This document shows, piece after piece, positions 23,035 through 33,884 of a DNA stretch of 64,000 bases. Under the pieces are notes generated by a model. It ran no database searches. It saw nothing but the letters and a program-made list of their open reading frames with translations, and was not told where the DNA came from. Numbering within the stretch: the first letter of the stretch is position 1; each line of letters starts with the position of its first letter. The DNA is taken from positions 181,262,556 to 181,326,555 of the forward strand of contig CP136067.1 in assembly GCA_032622095.1 (NCBI GenBank), in the 5' to 3' direction. Both the position numbers and the translations under genes were made by a program. This DNA is from Siphonodentalium dalli (Eukaryota > Mollusca > Scaphopoda > Gadilida > Siphonodentaliidae).

Positions 23035-24110
23035 CACACATGGGCATAGAGTCACTCTATATATAGACCAGACAAATATACCAGACCAGACCATATAACC
23101 ACTCAGTTTATACACAAAACACCTCACCCATGACCATGCAGCCATCATTGGGTATATACGTACGCCCAATCCATTACCATACAGCCGGAGGTCATCATAC
23201 ATGCACACCGGGTATACTCATACACCTGACCCATGACCATATAGTCACTCCCTGTATATCTATTCACCACATACATGATCATACAGTGATGGACTATAAT
23301 ACAGTCCCTCCTTGTATACATATATTCAACTCACTATAGTCCTCCGTGTATAAATATTCGCAACATTCATGGTCATAACCACTCAAGATATACATATACA
23401 CCCACCCATGACCATTGAATCGTTCCAGGCATTCATATACACCTCACCAATGGCCATACAGCTAAATGCTTTACTAGTATACACATACACTGTACACCTC
23501 ACCCATGACCATACAGCCACACTTGGGTATACATAATACCCCACAAATGACCATACAGACACGAGTCACCATGCAGTACACCGGGTATACCCCTGCACAA
23601 TACCCAACTTCCTATATACCTACGATATGCTCCACACTCAGGGTCATAGAGTCGCTCCTTGTACACATATTCACCTCACCATTGACAATATGGTCACTCC
23701 CTGTATACCTATTCACCACACCCATTGCCATATAGCCACTCGACATATACATATACACCCACCCATGACATCAGAATCACTACATGCATACATATACACC
23801 TCACCAGTGGTCATATGGCCACCTGCTTTATAGACAAACACCTCACACAAGGCCATACAGCCACAATTGGGTACACCGTACACCTCACACATGACCATAC
23901 AGTAATGAGTCACTATGTAGGCACACCAGGTACACTCCTACGCCTGACCCATGACCACATAGTCACTCCCGGTATACATATTCACCACATTCATGATCAT
24001 ACAGTCACGTAATGTATAGCTATTCACCTCAGCATTACCCATACAGTCACCCCATATACATATTCTCCACCCACATAGGATCACTCTAGGTATACATAGT
24101 GTTTCGAAAT
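23035..24110. repeat. Degenerate minisatellite of about 60 bp within the 5.3-kb element
   Basis: Units built from CACCTCACCCATGACCATAC, AGCCACTC and TATACATATACACC recur more than 15 times over about 1.1 kb with variable spacing. The frames (His/Thr/Ile-rich on plus) are by-products of the repeat. Confidence 0.75.
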
Positions 24111-25384
24111 TGGCCAATACAAAATTCATTTGGCCAAACTTTCTTTTTACCCCAAATGGATACGGGAAGCTAATTCAAAGGCGCTGAAAAGATCGACAAT
24201 CCCGACGAAGTTAGGCGACGAAAGTATTTTGTACTTCGGAAATATCGTACCATGCAAACCTGCCTGAAATGTTATGATGTCAGTGATCAAATTTGAAACG
24301 GTTGCTATGGAAACAAGTACATTGGGTCCACCCAAAATATTATTTGGAATGGATATGTATAACTAACTTACACCGCGTATAGTATTACGCATTGAAGTGT
24401 TTCTGAACAAAATTGAGGAAGTCATGCACAAAAAGTCAATTGAAGTGGCCATTGTGACATTATTTGGGATAATGGTTGTCTTGGAAACCATAATTATGTT
24501 CATATAAGTCCATATTTATATCTACGAAGTGAATGAATTTCTGATATAGGACCTGTTGGTGGAATTAATTCAGAGAAATTATTCGCAAGCCTTATCATTT
24601 TCATTCGAAAATGGTAATTTTGCAATATTTTCGCTATCAGTTGCCATGGCAACACGATATATGTTATGTATTAAAATTACCAACTCAACCTGAAAACTCT
24701 AATACTAATGTTAACCCAACGCAATTGCTTTATATTTACTTTGTATGGCTATATTTAATGTTTATTTGTGAGGGTAAAATTAAAATTCACTTGATTTATC
24801 TTTAGCATAGTGTCCGGGCCGTAATTGCACAAATACCATAAAAAGTGGTATTTAAAAATGTGATGATCTAAACATAAGGTTATCAAAAGTAAACAATAAC
24901 CATATGAAATAAAGTATATCATATACCAAATTGAACATGGTGGTGACGCTCTATTTTGTTGTGCATTTGTGAAGGGATTGCATTTAAGACTAAAGCATTA
25001 GGGTTGGCGGCATATGAGACCACCAATAAAACATAGACAGAAAACATGACACTTTTTTCAATGACCTTGACCTTAGTGGTTTACCTTGACCCTATACGTC
25101 ATATTGGCCCAGTTCATTTGATGGACCATTGGTTGCACTATGAGTTCACATCATTTATTCAAACACAAGTCTAACTGTTTCCAAACCGCGGCATGTTTTC
25201 ACTTTTCCCCAAATATTTTATGCCGTTACCATGGAAACCAGAAATTCTCCTGAACCATGACCCGCAGCCCGGGCACCCCCTCCAAAATTGTTTCCCATAT
25301 CCCATTTTACATATCGGCAAAGTTTCATGCTTTAATCCGGTCTGTCACGATTTTGCTAAATTTGGATCCTAAGCCACCGGGCTA
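24111..25384. other. Right arm of the 5.3-kb element
   Basis: Contains the inverted counterparts of the left arm: ACCTTGACCTTAGTGG near 25068, TACCATGGAAACCAGAAAT near 25230 and the terminal inverted repeat. No gene is seen. Confidence 0.55.
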
Positions 25385-25387
25385 TAT

Positions 25388-26412
25388 GAAGAGGACAGCG
25401 TATGCTGCAGCAAAGAACATAATGGACTTCACTAATCCAGCTAAGGGACCATGTATGGATGTGAGAGTGAAGCTTTTCAATGCCCTGGTAAAACCATGTT
25501 TTGAGTATGGAATTGCAACAGTTGTTGCTGCTAAGGAGCAGTATGTAAAGGCAATGGAATATGTACAGAGAGCAGCACTACTAAAGATAACTGGATGCAT
25601 GAGATCTTCATCGGTGGCACTGGAAGTACTGACAAACACTACCGGCTGATGTACCTTTTGATGCAAGGGTGGCGCAGGAGTATGCAAGACTAATTGCAAA
25701 GAATAACAAACACCCATTGAAGACAGATTTTTATAAATGGAGGGTTGAGCACGAAGGTAGCGAGAAACTTGTGAGTCCTTTCACACTAATGAAAACGTGT
25801 TTCAATACAATGCAGACTGGGTTAACAGAAGAGAGCATTGAAGATGATTTTACATTTGACAAAGAATTCATCTGTTTTGGACTGTCGAAGAGAGAAATGG
25901 CTAGCTGTGTGGAAGATTGTGAAGACATGAAAGGAAATAAAGAAGAAGAGTGTCAAAAGGTGAAGGCTTGGTGGAAAACACGAAGGAGGGGCAGATAGAT
26001 GTGTTCGGTGATGGGGCAACGAAAGCTAGACATGGATAACGTGGTAAAGGGGAGTCTTGTGCGGCGGCGGTGATTTTTATGGACGGAGAACGAAGAAACA
26101 GAGCTAATTTGAAGGTATATGTGGGACCGATGTGTGCAGCTATAGAAGCGGAACTTAAAGGAGTAGAGATTGGGCTGGAGTATCTTACACAAGTTAGTGT
26201 AAGGAACAAGGAAATAAGAGTGTTTACGGACTGTAGAGCTGTAATTAAAATGGTGCAGTCATATGAGATTCCGAGAGAGCAGATAGAAGAAGTAATAAAG
26301 ATAAGAAGACACATGCAGAATCTGAGCAAAGATGGGAATAGTGTAGACTACACATGGGTGCCTGGTCATACGGAGATAGAGGGCAATGAAATGGCCGACA
26401 CACTTGCCAAAG
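25388..26412 (+). pseudogene. LINE thumb and ribonuclease H segment
   Basis: Resumes with MKRTAYAAAKNIMDF, then FNALVKPCFEYGIA and VQRAALLKITGC, the conserved end of LINE reverse transcriptases. After a frameshift near 25645 comes VPFDARVAQEYARL. At 26005-26412 lies ribonuclease H: GDGATKA, AAIEAELKGVE, IRVFTDCRAVIKM and YTWVPGHTEIEGNEMADTLA carry the D-E-D-D catalytic residues. A stop and frameshifts separate the blocks. Confidence 0.82.
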
Positions 26413-27125
26413 ATTGATTGATTGTTTATTGGTGATATAATGAATACTTATGTTTATGACAATTATAATACAAGAAGAGTATAACATTATATCACCAGGG
26501 GATGACATAATCTCGAGGACTGTCTTCCTGTCATCCCCTGGCGCAGATTTGGTGATTAAGGCCTGATTATATAATCAACGTATGTACAAAAATCATGTGA
26601 GTGATTCAAGTGGTGTCTCTGGTCCATAACTAAGCTCTTTTCTTGAATGAGTAATTGGTTATTGCAGGAGAGATGATGCTCGGTGAGTCAATTATCATAA
26701 TCACAAGCTACGGGACTTATATAGATTATTCTTGCGAGGCATGGGTGGTTATACAGTCAGTACATCGGGGGTTGTCGCAATTTACTATCAGTTGATAATG
26801 ACAGATAGCCTTTTTGGTGTATTCGGCTTTGAATGCAGATTTGCTCCAGATATATTTCGCATCACAACTGACGTCTGACCAAATGTTGATGAAAGAAAAG
26901 ACTGGTAGTTCAGAGCTAAATGCTGTTTTCGGAGTATGCGATATTAGTTGACCATATTGTCTGGTTTTATTTTTTGACGTTTCAAAATAATTAATAAATG
27001 AAGTTGGTAGCCTATCATAGTGCCAATCGTGCACGAAGAGTGATGTGTGTAAACGATATTGATCATCGAATTTCAAAATGTGTTCAGATATAAAGAGTGG
27101 GTCGGTGTGACTATTATATTTTTTT
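26413..27125 (-). pseudogene. Antisense LINE 3' end inserted in the RNase H LINE
   Basis: The minus-strand frame at 27076-26726 reads KFDDQYRLHTSLFVHDWHYD, LPTSFINYF and TRQYGQLISHTPKTAF, typical of the C-terminus of L2/CR1-like LINE proteins, ending in CDNPRCTDCIT. Its 3' end carries the tail (AATC)n at 26413-26426. It is a 5'-truncated copy, and the host LINE resumes at about 27126. Confidence 0.72.
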
Positions 27126-27895
27126 CTACATATGACAGATGCATGTGTTACAAAACAATGTACGGCGGTTACAGAGTCAAACGAATGTAGTACAGAACGT
27201 GTACCGAAGAAGGAGGCAAATAAAATAATAAAAACTAAGGCGATTGAGAGATGGGACTACATATACGAATTCGGAGAAGAAAGGCATATAAATCAGCATA
27301 TCAATGAAGTTGGAAAAAGTTAAGTTTTTCAAAGGGAAGTCGAGAAGAGTTGGAATGATCATCAACCAGCTGCTAGCAGGACAACATCGATTACTTAGCA
27401 GAGTAAAATGGGATAGCAACTGCACTACATATATGTGTGATGAATGTGAGGAGAGAGAAGATATTGACCATTACATTAACATGTGCAAGAAGTTTGAGAG
27501 TGAGAGAGGAGTATTGGAAGAGAGGTACAGAACGATTTTATATGCGGGTGACGATGAAGAGGTGAGGATGAGGCTACAAGTGCTTACGGGGAATGACACT
27601 GAGATGGAGGCAGTGCAGAGAAAACAGATGGTAGAGGCTTTCCAATCATACATTATATCTTCCAAACGTTTTGAAGGAACTGAAAGTTCCAATAACAGTA
27701 CGGTTGTGGCAAACTAAAGAATTAACAATGTTACGCCTAACGCATGCGCACAAGTGTATTTTAAATGTACAAGTGTATCACAGAACATAGAGTTAAGCAC
27801 ACACGAGAAAGTACACGAGAAGAGAGTACAACGAGACCATTACTGGAATGACTTTAGAGTCCAAGCAGTTAGAAGAAGAACAACAACAAAGATCG
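27126..27895 (+). pseudogene. LINE C-terminal region with CCHC motif and 3' UTR
   Basis: The frames at 27132-27323 and 27304-27717 overlap by a frameshift. They contain AIERWDYIYEFGEERHI, INQLLAGQHRLLSRVKW and CDECEEREDIDHYINMC, the C-x2-C-x8-H-x4-C signature at the end of many LINE proteins. Non-coding sequence ends with GAAGAACAACAACAAAG. Confidence 0.8.
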
Positions 27896-28800
27896 AGACG
27901 TAAACATAGGATATGTTGCGCGGATCTGTTACCAATCAACTACGCGGTTTCTTACTGGAGGCGGAACATAGGTTCATATTGGACTGATTGATTATAAAAT
28001 AAGCACATAGTGAGCTTATACCCTTTATTCCGTTGAATGGCGCAGACCACAGTGAAAACACATTATAGAGAGTGAATCTGGTATCGATGATAACGTTCAC
28101 TGATAATCATGTTCTTATCCAGCTATGATGTAGCCGATGTATGAGTGGCTTTGCCCAAGGAACACAACCTGACATCAGATTTACATCTCATACAATGTAC
28201 AAGCATTGTTTACAACTGAGTCTGCTGTCCTCAAATGTTAATCTATTAGTCAGACTGACATGAACCATGAGAATGATATTTTTATTGTATCTGGAGTATA
28301 CTTTTGAGAAAAAACGATGTTGACGAAATCAAAAAGCTCCCCACATTTCATACAAATATTTAATTGAACGACATCACAGCTGTTTTATTCTAGTTGCCCA
28401 AGAAATGTTGAGAAAATATTGTGTTCACAAGCTAATTATTGATTCCCATATCTAGGCCTCAAAATATTGTGCCGGGCATTTACAGAATGAGGTCCCCAGA
28501 AGGTGAATTTAGTGACGCTATCCGATACTTAGCCTTCATCTCCTCTGGAAAGTATCTTTATTATCAAATTAGCCAGTGATTTAGTTTCTTTAATCGAGAT
28601 GCCCAATGGGTGCACATCACCATCTTCACCATCTGTGAACTTAAAGCTGTGTTTACATGGTCTAGGTCTCCCATAGCAGATGAGCCCATGCAGAATGAGG
28701 TCCCCAGAGGTTGAATTTGGTACAGCGGGCTAGCATTACTAAATTCACATCATTTCCCAAATGTCAGGCACTATAGTTTGGCTATATAAAGTGGTCATTG
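27896..28800. other. Intron 9 continuation with dispersed repeat
   Basis: At 28480-28745 is a relative of 16850-17110. GGCGCAGACCACAGTGAAAA near 28039 is the inverse of a block near 15830. No gene is seen. Confidence 0.45.
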
Positions 28801-29035
28801 TCGTATGGTATCTGCAAAAAGAAACCAGGATCTCTCAAGCGTGCTAAAAGACACCCATGATCTCAAAGTATCGTTCGTCCGCGGCAGTTAAACTAAACGT
28901 GGATGGAATACCCATTCAAATTCCCTAAAAAATTTACTCTAAAATCACAAACAAATCATTTTTGTAACAATAATTAATACGCTACTCGACTAACTTAAAA
29001 TCGATCGCTTTTTATGAGACTTTGAGAAGCTGTAT

Positions 29036-29189
29036 CTTTTTGCACATCTAGGAGATCCTGAGTGTCTTTTTGCACATCTAGGAGATCCTGAGTGTCTTTT
29101 TGCACATCTAGGAGATCCTGAGTGTCTTTTTGCACATATAGGAGATCCTGAGTGTCTTTTTGCACATCTAGGAGATCCTGGGTGTCATA
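29036..29189. repeat. 30-bp tandem repeat, five copies, next to exon 10
   Basis: TTTTTGCACATCTAGGAGAT plus CCTGAGTGTC repeats five times almost perfectly, ending about 30 bases before the exon 10 acceptor. The near identity suggests recent expansion. Confidence 0.9.
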
Positions 29190-29219
29190 GTTTGAGGCCT
29201 GCTCATATTCATCTTTCAG

Positions 29220-29442
29220 AATGAATCCGGTCCAAGGTTTTGTGTTCTATGGTGGAAACAGCTATGTAGCAAACAGCTACTTTGACAAATTCTATGGACA
29301 ATCCTGGGATCCTGAATATGAGAACACACACAGTTACAGTACGTTCCGTGCTGCAGGCGCGATCGGCTTCAGACGAGGAAACACATGGCCAATCGAGATC
29401 ACCAGCAGCATCAGTGGAGCCAGGTTCGGATTCTGCAATGAG
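29220..29442 (+). CDS. CEMIP-like exon 10
   Basis: The acceptor is CTTTCAG/A and the donor GAG/GTAAGT; phase in 2, out 0. Seventy-five residues include VQGFVFYGGNSYVANSYFDK, a short linker, STFRAAGAIGFRRGN and ITSSISGARFGFCNE. They match the CEMIP run from IQLYDGPINIQNCTFRKF to SALAFRLNN. It follows an 11.8-kb intron filled with nested transposons, yet the reading phase is preserved. Confidence 0.87.
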
Positions 29443-30418
29443 GTAAGTTTGCTCACGATCTACATGTTGTGTGCGGTGTAGATCGGCTACAATTTGTTCT
29501 AGCTTTTGAAGAAAAAAAAACTCGGCCTATATCGTTGGCGAGCTCGGTTCATGTGTGGTGGTGGTAATAGCGCGATAACTTGAACAAATATCTACATTTT
29601 TTTATTTGGTATGTGTGCTTGCTCAATAATGTCTTTATCGAGTTAAAAAACCGTCCGGGTCCAACTAATTTGGGTGGAGTTATGTCCCTTTAATAATTAA
29701 TTTATTTTCGAGAACTTTGATAACTATATTTTGATAACTTGAAGAAATATCAATTGATTTTGTTTCTATTCTGTATACGAGACTTGCTCAACAATGTCTT
29801 GATCGAGTTTGAAAACTGATCAGGTCAGCATATTTTGGGCGGATTTCAGTCCATTGTCTGATTCCTCAACAGTGTTGTGTATGATAGCCAGTTACAATTA
29901 ATGCAATTTCAATCAAAGCCCATTTTTTGGGCATAGCTACCACAACTCGGACCAGAATCCCTAATGCAAATCGTGTTTATAATTCATGATATGAGCATTT
30001 TCTGTCAACCAGAAAACATTTCTAGAGAAGAAACTCAATGTGTACTAACATTTGAAAATAGAAAATGTAATCTTTATCTATACATTCAAAAAAGAGCTTC
30101 CTGGTTACAAGTTGCAAACATAATTATATGTTTTGACATTTATGATGATGTGAGTGTTACATGACATGTGGTTTATACCAATGTTTAAGATAACACATTT
30201 TACACACTAAGTTGACTTATCATTATCGTCCAACAAGATGAAACGCTAAAGTATTCATTCTTGTCACATACATGATGTAGATGCTGTCTGGTCCAGATTT
30301 TTGGCGTATCACATTATGTCTTCATTTTTTAACTGAAATAAAACACAGGAATTGATCTATTCTAAAATCACTAGTTGGTTGTAACAATTATTTAAACAGC
30401 TTATTATTTTCATTGCAG
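29443..30418. other. Intron 10 with two diverged dispersed-repeat units
   Basis: GCGATAACTTGAACAAATAT (29569) and TTTGATAACTTGAAGAAATA (29731), each followed by GCTCAA.AATGTCTT.ATCGAG, are relatives of the units at 14990-15475. Nothing else is seen. Confidence 0.5.
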
Positions 30419-30439
30419 ACCTGTCAGCTTGAGGATATG
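30419..30439 (+). CDS. CEMIP-like micro-exon 11 (21 nt)
   Basis: The acceptor is TTGCAG/ACC and the donor ATG/GTGAGT; it encodes TCQLEDM in phase 0. It was found only because exons 10 and 12 are both phase 0 and the CEMIP alignment has residues between them (WFNQLDMDGDK). Skipping it would keep the frame. Confidence is moderate because of its length. Confidence 0.7.
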
Positions 30440-30661
30440 GTGAGTTGACATTAGTATTTTGTCCAACATTCTCGCTTTATTTATCTTCCAACTTGTAATT
30501 CTTCATCAGTGTATGGAATATGAATATAGGCCCAACAGCTAGACCATCGAAGTAGCAGTTATAAAATACATAACCTATAATAGTGAATGTTTCAGTAAAA
30601 ATAACTAAACGCTAAAACTTAAATTTATATTTTATCAATCTGCTTTCTCTATTAAATTTAG

Positions 30662-30877
30662 GATGAACAGAATGAAGTATACCTAGGGAACAGTTCTGTT
30701 GTTGGTTTTTATGGCGACAGAGATGGACACATGTTTTCCAACTTCAAAGATGAAGATGGTAGTGTGACCAGCGTAGCTGGAGCCGTTGTGGTAAAGAATC
30801 ATCCATTCCATGTCACACCACAATGCGTCTTCAACACTCGATGGCAAATGTCGATATGTCCTCATGAGTACGCAAAG
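30662..30877 (+). CDS. CEMIP-like exon 12
   Basis: The acceptor is AATTTAG/GAT and the donor AAG/GTTAGT; phase 0 on both sides. Seventy-two residues contain DRDGHMFSNFKDEDGSVTSV (CEMIP DGDKTSVFHDVDGSVSEY) followed by a region with two cysteines, CVFNTRWQMSICPHEYAK, matching CEMIP CINVPDWRGAICSG. These cysteines are shared with the family. Confidence 0.88.
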
Positions 30878-31753
30878 GTTAGTTAAGAGAAAAAGGTGGA
30901 AATCGTAATCATAACCATCCGCGATGCACCAAGGTGGATGTGTATTATTTTTCACGATGACTAAATAATCAATGTGTTGATAATCCTTTGTCTTTTCAAG
31001 TGGTCGGTAACCTCTTTGTTTTCATTTGAACCATAGATGCAAATATGGATGCAAGTGTAAGGCAGGGATCGACCAGCCCAGAGGGAGTCTTGGGTTCAAT
31101 TTCTACCTATGTGTGTCTCTCGTATACCAGTATGCATACGTCCCAACAGTATATTTAAAGCATAGATACTTTGGTACTTCTCCCTGATAACAGTCCACTT
31201 CTCGCTAATAACAAAATAGAGATAAGTGACGACTTCTACAATGTGAAACCTTCAATGTGAATCATCTAGGTTAGTCCCTGTATGGAGGTTTCTTTGGTAC
31301 ATAAATCCCCACATTGAATAAATTATATTATCTAAATAGGATAATTTAGAAGCTAACATCTCATTGGAGGCCCTTAATCAGATGGAGGGACGTTCTGAAA
31401 CTAATGCCCGACATTCAGGGATGTGGCGACAGGGAGGGGGCTGCTTGGGTGTCTAGCCCTATCCCAGCGTTGGTGAACATTTTCAACAGTTGGAAATATC
31501 ATGCCTGACACAACATTGGTTGAAAATTTACACCACATATAGGTTGAAATTGTTCTTATATAATTGTTACCTTCCAATCTGCAGGTAATTAGCACGGAAT
31601 TTGTTGTTTCCACCTATATATATATAGCATATTTTTCTACTTTGATAAAAAATTTTGGTTTAAAATGACCATCAATTGTAACCACGTTGCTAGCAGCAGG
31701 ATCACCATTGTATAAATATTAGGCAATGATTTTAAAATATCGTTTACTTTCAG
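30878..31753. other. Intron 12, nothing recognised
   Basis: No repeats or frames that I can support. There is a short TATATATATA tract at about 31614-31628. Confidence 0.4.
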
Positions 31754-31847
31754 CTGCAATTAAGAGGAAGTGATGGAGCATTTTCTAAAAAGTATGCAAC
31801 GTTTGTGGTGAGAGATGATGCATATACCTCTCCACTCTCCATGAAAG
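31754..31847 (+). CDS. CEMIP-like exon 13
   Basis: The acceptor is TTTCAG/CTG and the donor AAAG/GTAATA; phase in 0, out 1. It encodes LQLRGSDGAFSKKYATFVVR followed by DDAYTSPLSMK, matching the CEMIP strand around MKIIKNDFPSHPLYL. Confidence 0.84.
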
Positions 31848-32042
31848 GTAATATTGATATATGAGTTCATCTTAATCGAACTGGAAGGAGAGAGAGGTGA
31901 TGTATTGCAAACATACATCAAATACAAATATCAAATGAATATATATACAATGGATCTAAATGGTTGTCTTGTATTCCAGTTTATTACACTATTTGGGGTC
32001 AGTATAGAAAACTACATCACACTGACTACCAACTCTGTGTAA

Positions 32043-32350
32043 TTATACCCCCACTTTCGAAGAAAATGGGGGGTATACTGGATTGACTGCGTCTGTCCGT
32101 CTGTCCGTCCGTCCGTCACACGTTCTCCCTCCGTATGTCCGTCCGTTCGACCTCATAACTCGAACAACTATGAACCGATTTCAATAATTTTTTGTATGCA
32201 ATCTCATTTGGACCGCCTCTCCGCATGATGCTAATTGCGATGCGGTCCGACTTTCTTTTTTTTAAGTTACGCCTTACTTTTCGACTTATTTTGACTTGGA
32301 TGGACAGAGCTTTGTCGTAATTGACTGTCTTCGTGTCGATACAATCATAC
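32043..32350. repeat. 'TATACCCCCACTTTCGAAGA' repeat with GTCCGTCC tract
   Basis: Begins TATACCCCCACTTTCGAAGA, then GGGGGGTATACTGGATTG and a CTGTCCGTCCGTCC tract at 32092-32117. Decayed copies lie at 6016 and similar GGAC tracts at 40914, 54238 and 62585. This arrangement is common as a dispersed repeat in molluscs (recollection). Confidence 0.65.
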
Positions 32351-32435
32351 ATTATGGATCAACTCCAGTTATGACAGATGAGAGGTTCATTTTTATAATT
32401 CTAAATATGGTTGAATACTGTGGGAGTATATGGCA

Positions 32436-32807
32436 TTAACCTTTTACCCAACAAAACGGCCAAAAACGCCCAAATAAAGCTTCAACAGCCTAAAATATCT
32501 TCGGTCTGTCTCAATAACACCATACAAATATGGATATCATTGGAACCGGTTCATTGACCACAGTGTGATGGTTACAGTTATGCCCAGTGCGAATGCATTC
32601 CCTTATATATGCGAGTGGACCATATAATTTTTTCTTACATTTTTTAACAATTTTTATAATATTTTTCTTTCATTCTTTGACAATTTTATCATTTTTAATA
32701 TGTGTTAAGCCAATGTATTCTCTTATATATGCTAGGCGACCTATGGTCGACTCGCATATATAAGAGAATGCATTGGCACAGGGCCGTTCTGTTGGGTAAA
32801 GGGTTAA
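32436..32807. mobile_element. TTAA element, family 'CCCTTTACCCAACA' (copy 1)
   Basis: Starts TTAACCTTTTACCCAACA and ends TGTTGGGTAAAGGGTTAA. It carries a decayed left hairpin (about 32580-32625) and a complete right hairpin (32709-32778). It is the most diverged copy of this family in the window. Confidence 0.8.
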
Positions 32808-33202
32808 GGCCTCGTTGGTTTCTTCCATGTAGAAATAAACGTGTTATCTTAATCATACTTGGGCGTTGTTCAACCAATCGAATTCAGGCCTTCAACCAAT
32901 TAAATTTCACCATCAGTTGATCTGTTTCGGTAGCACCAGCTGGGCTCTTATGGACCTCAACTGTCTGTTCTATGGTATCCAACAGGGTCGCTCCTCGCGT
33001 TTCAGTCAATTAATTTGATTACGTCTTGTACACGGAAATTCGTAATTTAATTTTTATCAAAATATTAAATTTTAAGATAACCTGTTAACCTGAACGCTTA
33101 CAGAAGACATCTTCGTCTCAAATTACTTATTCTTCTATATATTGTCGATGTTAGCTGGTTGTTATTGTCGAGAATTTATTGAATTTGGCGTACAGTCTCC
33201 CT

Positions 33203-33602
33203 TTAACCCCTTACCCAACAGAACGGCCCTGTGCCAATGCATTCTCTTATATATGCGAGTCGACCATAGGTCGCCTCGCATATATAAGAGAATGCATTGG
33301 CTTAACACATTAAAAATTATAAAATTGTTAAAGAATGTAAGAAAAAATGGTAAAAAGTGTTAAAAAAGATTTTTTTTTAGGCCAATGCATTCTCTTATAT
33401 ATGCGAGGCGACCTATGGTCGACTCGCATATATAAGAGAATGCATTGGCACAGGGCATAACTGTAACTATCACAATGTGGTCAAGGAGCCGGTTCCAATG
33501 ATATCCATATTTGTATGGTTCTATTGCGACAGACCGAAGATATTTTAGGCTGTTGAAGCTTTATTTGGCCGGTTTTGGCCGGTTTGTTGGGTAAAGGGTT
33601 AA
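33203..33602. mobile_element. TTAA element, family 'CCCTTTACCCAACA' (copy 2)
   Basis: Opposite orientation to copy 1. TTAA on both sides, two complete hairpin modules (about 33232-33302 and 33380-33450) and the shared side block with TAAAATATCTTCGGTCTG in inverse. Confidence 0.85.
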
Positions 33603-33770
33603 ACAATATTTTGTCTTCCGAAATAAAACTTTTGAACATGACACAAGTATGTATATAGAGACTTGGAGGGAGGAAGATGATTTTGTAACACGAATTTGAG
33701 AGCCATCTCCTCAATGGAAGGCATTGGATGTTACTATAGCGCACCTTCATTGGTGTGTATTACATATATA

Positions 33771-33884
33771 CAATAATAGCATAGTGTGTTTTGAGATGTG
33801 TTTTATCTCAATGAGTTATCTCAATCATACTTCTAACGAGTTGAGATAAAACACATCTCAAAACACACTATGCTATTGTTGTAT
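33771..33884. repeat. 114-bp perfect-arm hairpin
   Basis: ACAATAATAGCATAGTGTGT plus TTTGAGATGTGTTTTATCTC pairs almost base for base with the right arm ending ACACACTATGCTATTGTTGT. The loop is about 30 bases. Confidence 0.8.

Larger units (their letters stand above)
20086..25384. mobile_element. 5.3-kb inverted-repeat element inserted in the LINE (class unknown)
   Basis: The LINE text is interrupted between CATAAGGCATAT and TATGAAGAGGAC. The ends are TAGCCCGGTCAGTTA and CCACCGGGCTA, with TAT on both sides as a likely 3-bp target duplication. The ends extend into long imperfect inverted repeats (TCGTGACTGACCGGATTAAA on the left, TTTAATCCGGTCTGTCACGA on the right) with repeated GGTCAAGGTCATT motifs. 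A second, diverged copy of the left end starts at 20647. No transposase frame is visible, so it is presumably non-autonomous. The superfamily is unassigned. Confidence 0.8.
18870..27895 (+). mobile_element. I-group LINE with RNase H, 5'-truncated and split by two insertions
   Basis: Plus-strand LINE parts lie at 18870-20085 (end of linker and reverse transcriptase), 25388-26412 (thumb and RNase H) and about 27126-27895 (C-terminal CCHC region and 3' end with an AACAACAAC stretch). The order and strand are those of an I/Nimb-like LINE that has a ribonuclease H after the reverse transcriptase. The endonuclease is missing. Insertions at 20086 and 26413 separate the parts. It is dead, and lies in intron 9 of the CEMIP-like gene in the same orientation. 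Confidence 0.85.

Noticed and set aside
23130-24012. Several His/Thr-rich open frames as a secreted repeat protein
   Set aside because: They lie in a degenerate minisatellite, shift frame between units and have no splice or start context.
29036-29189. Regular 30-bp repeats as a CRISPR array
   Set aside because: The units abut with no unique spacers, and the setting is a eukaryotic intron.
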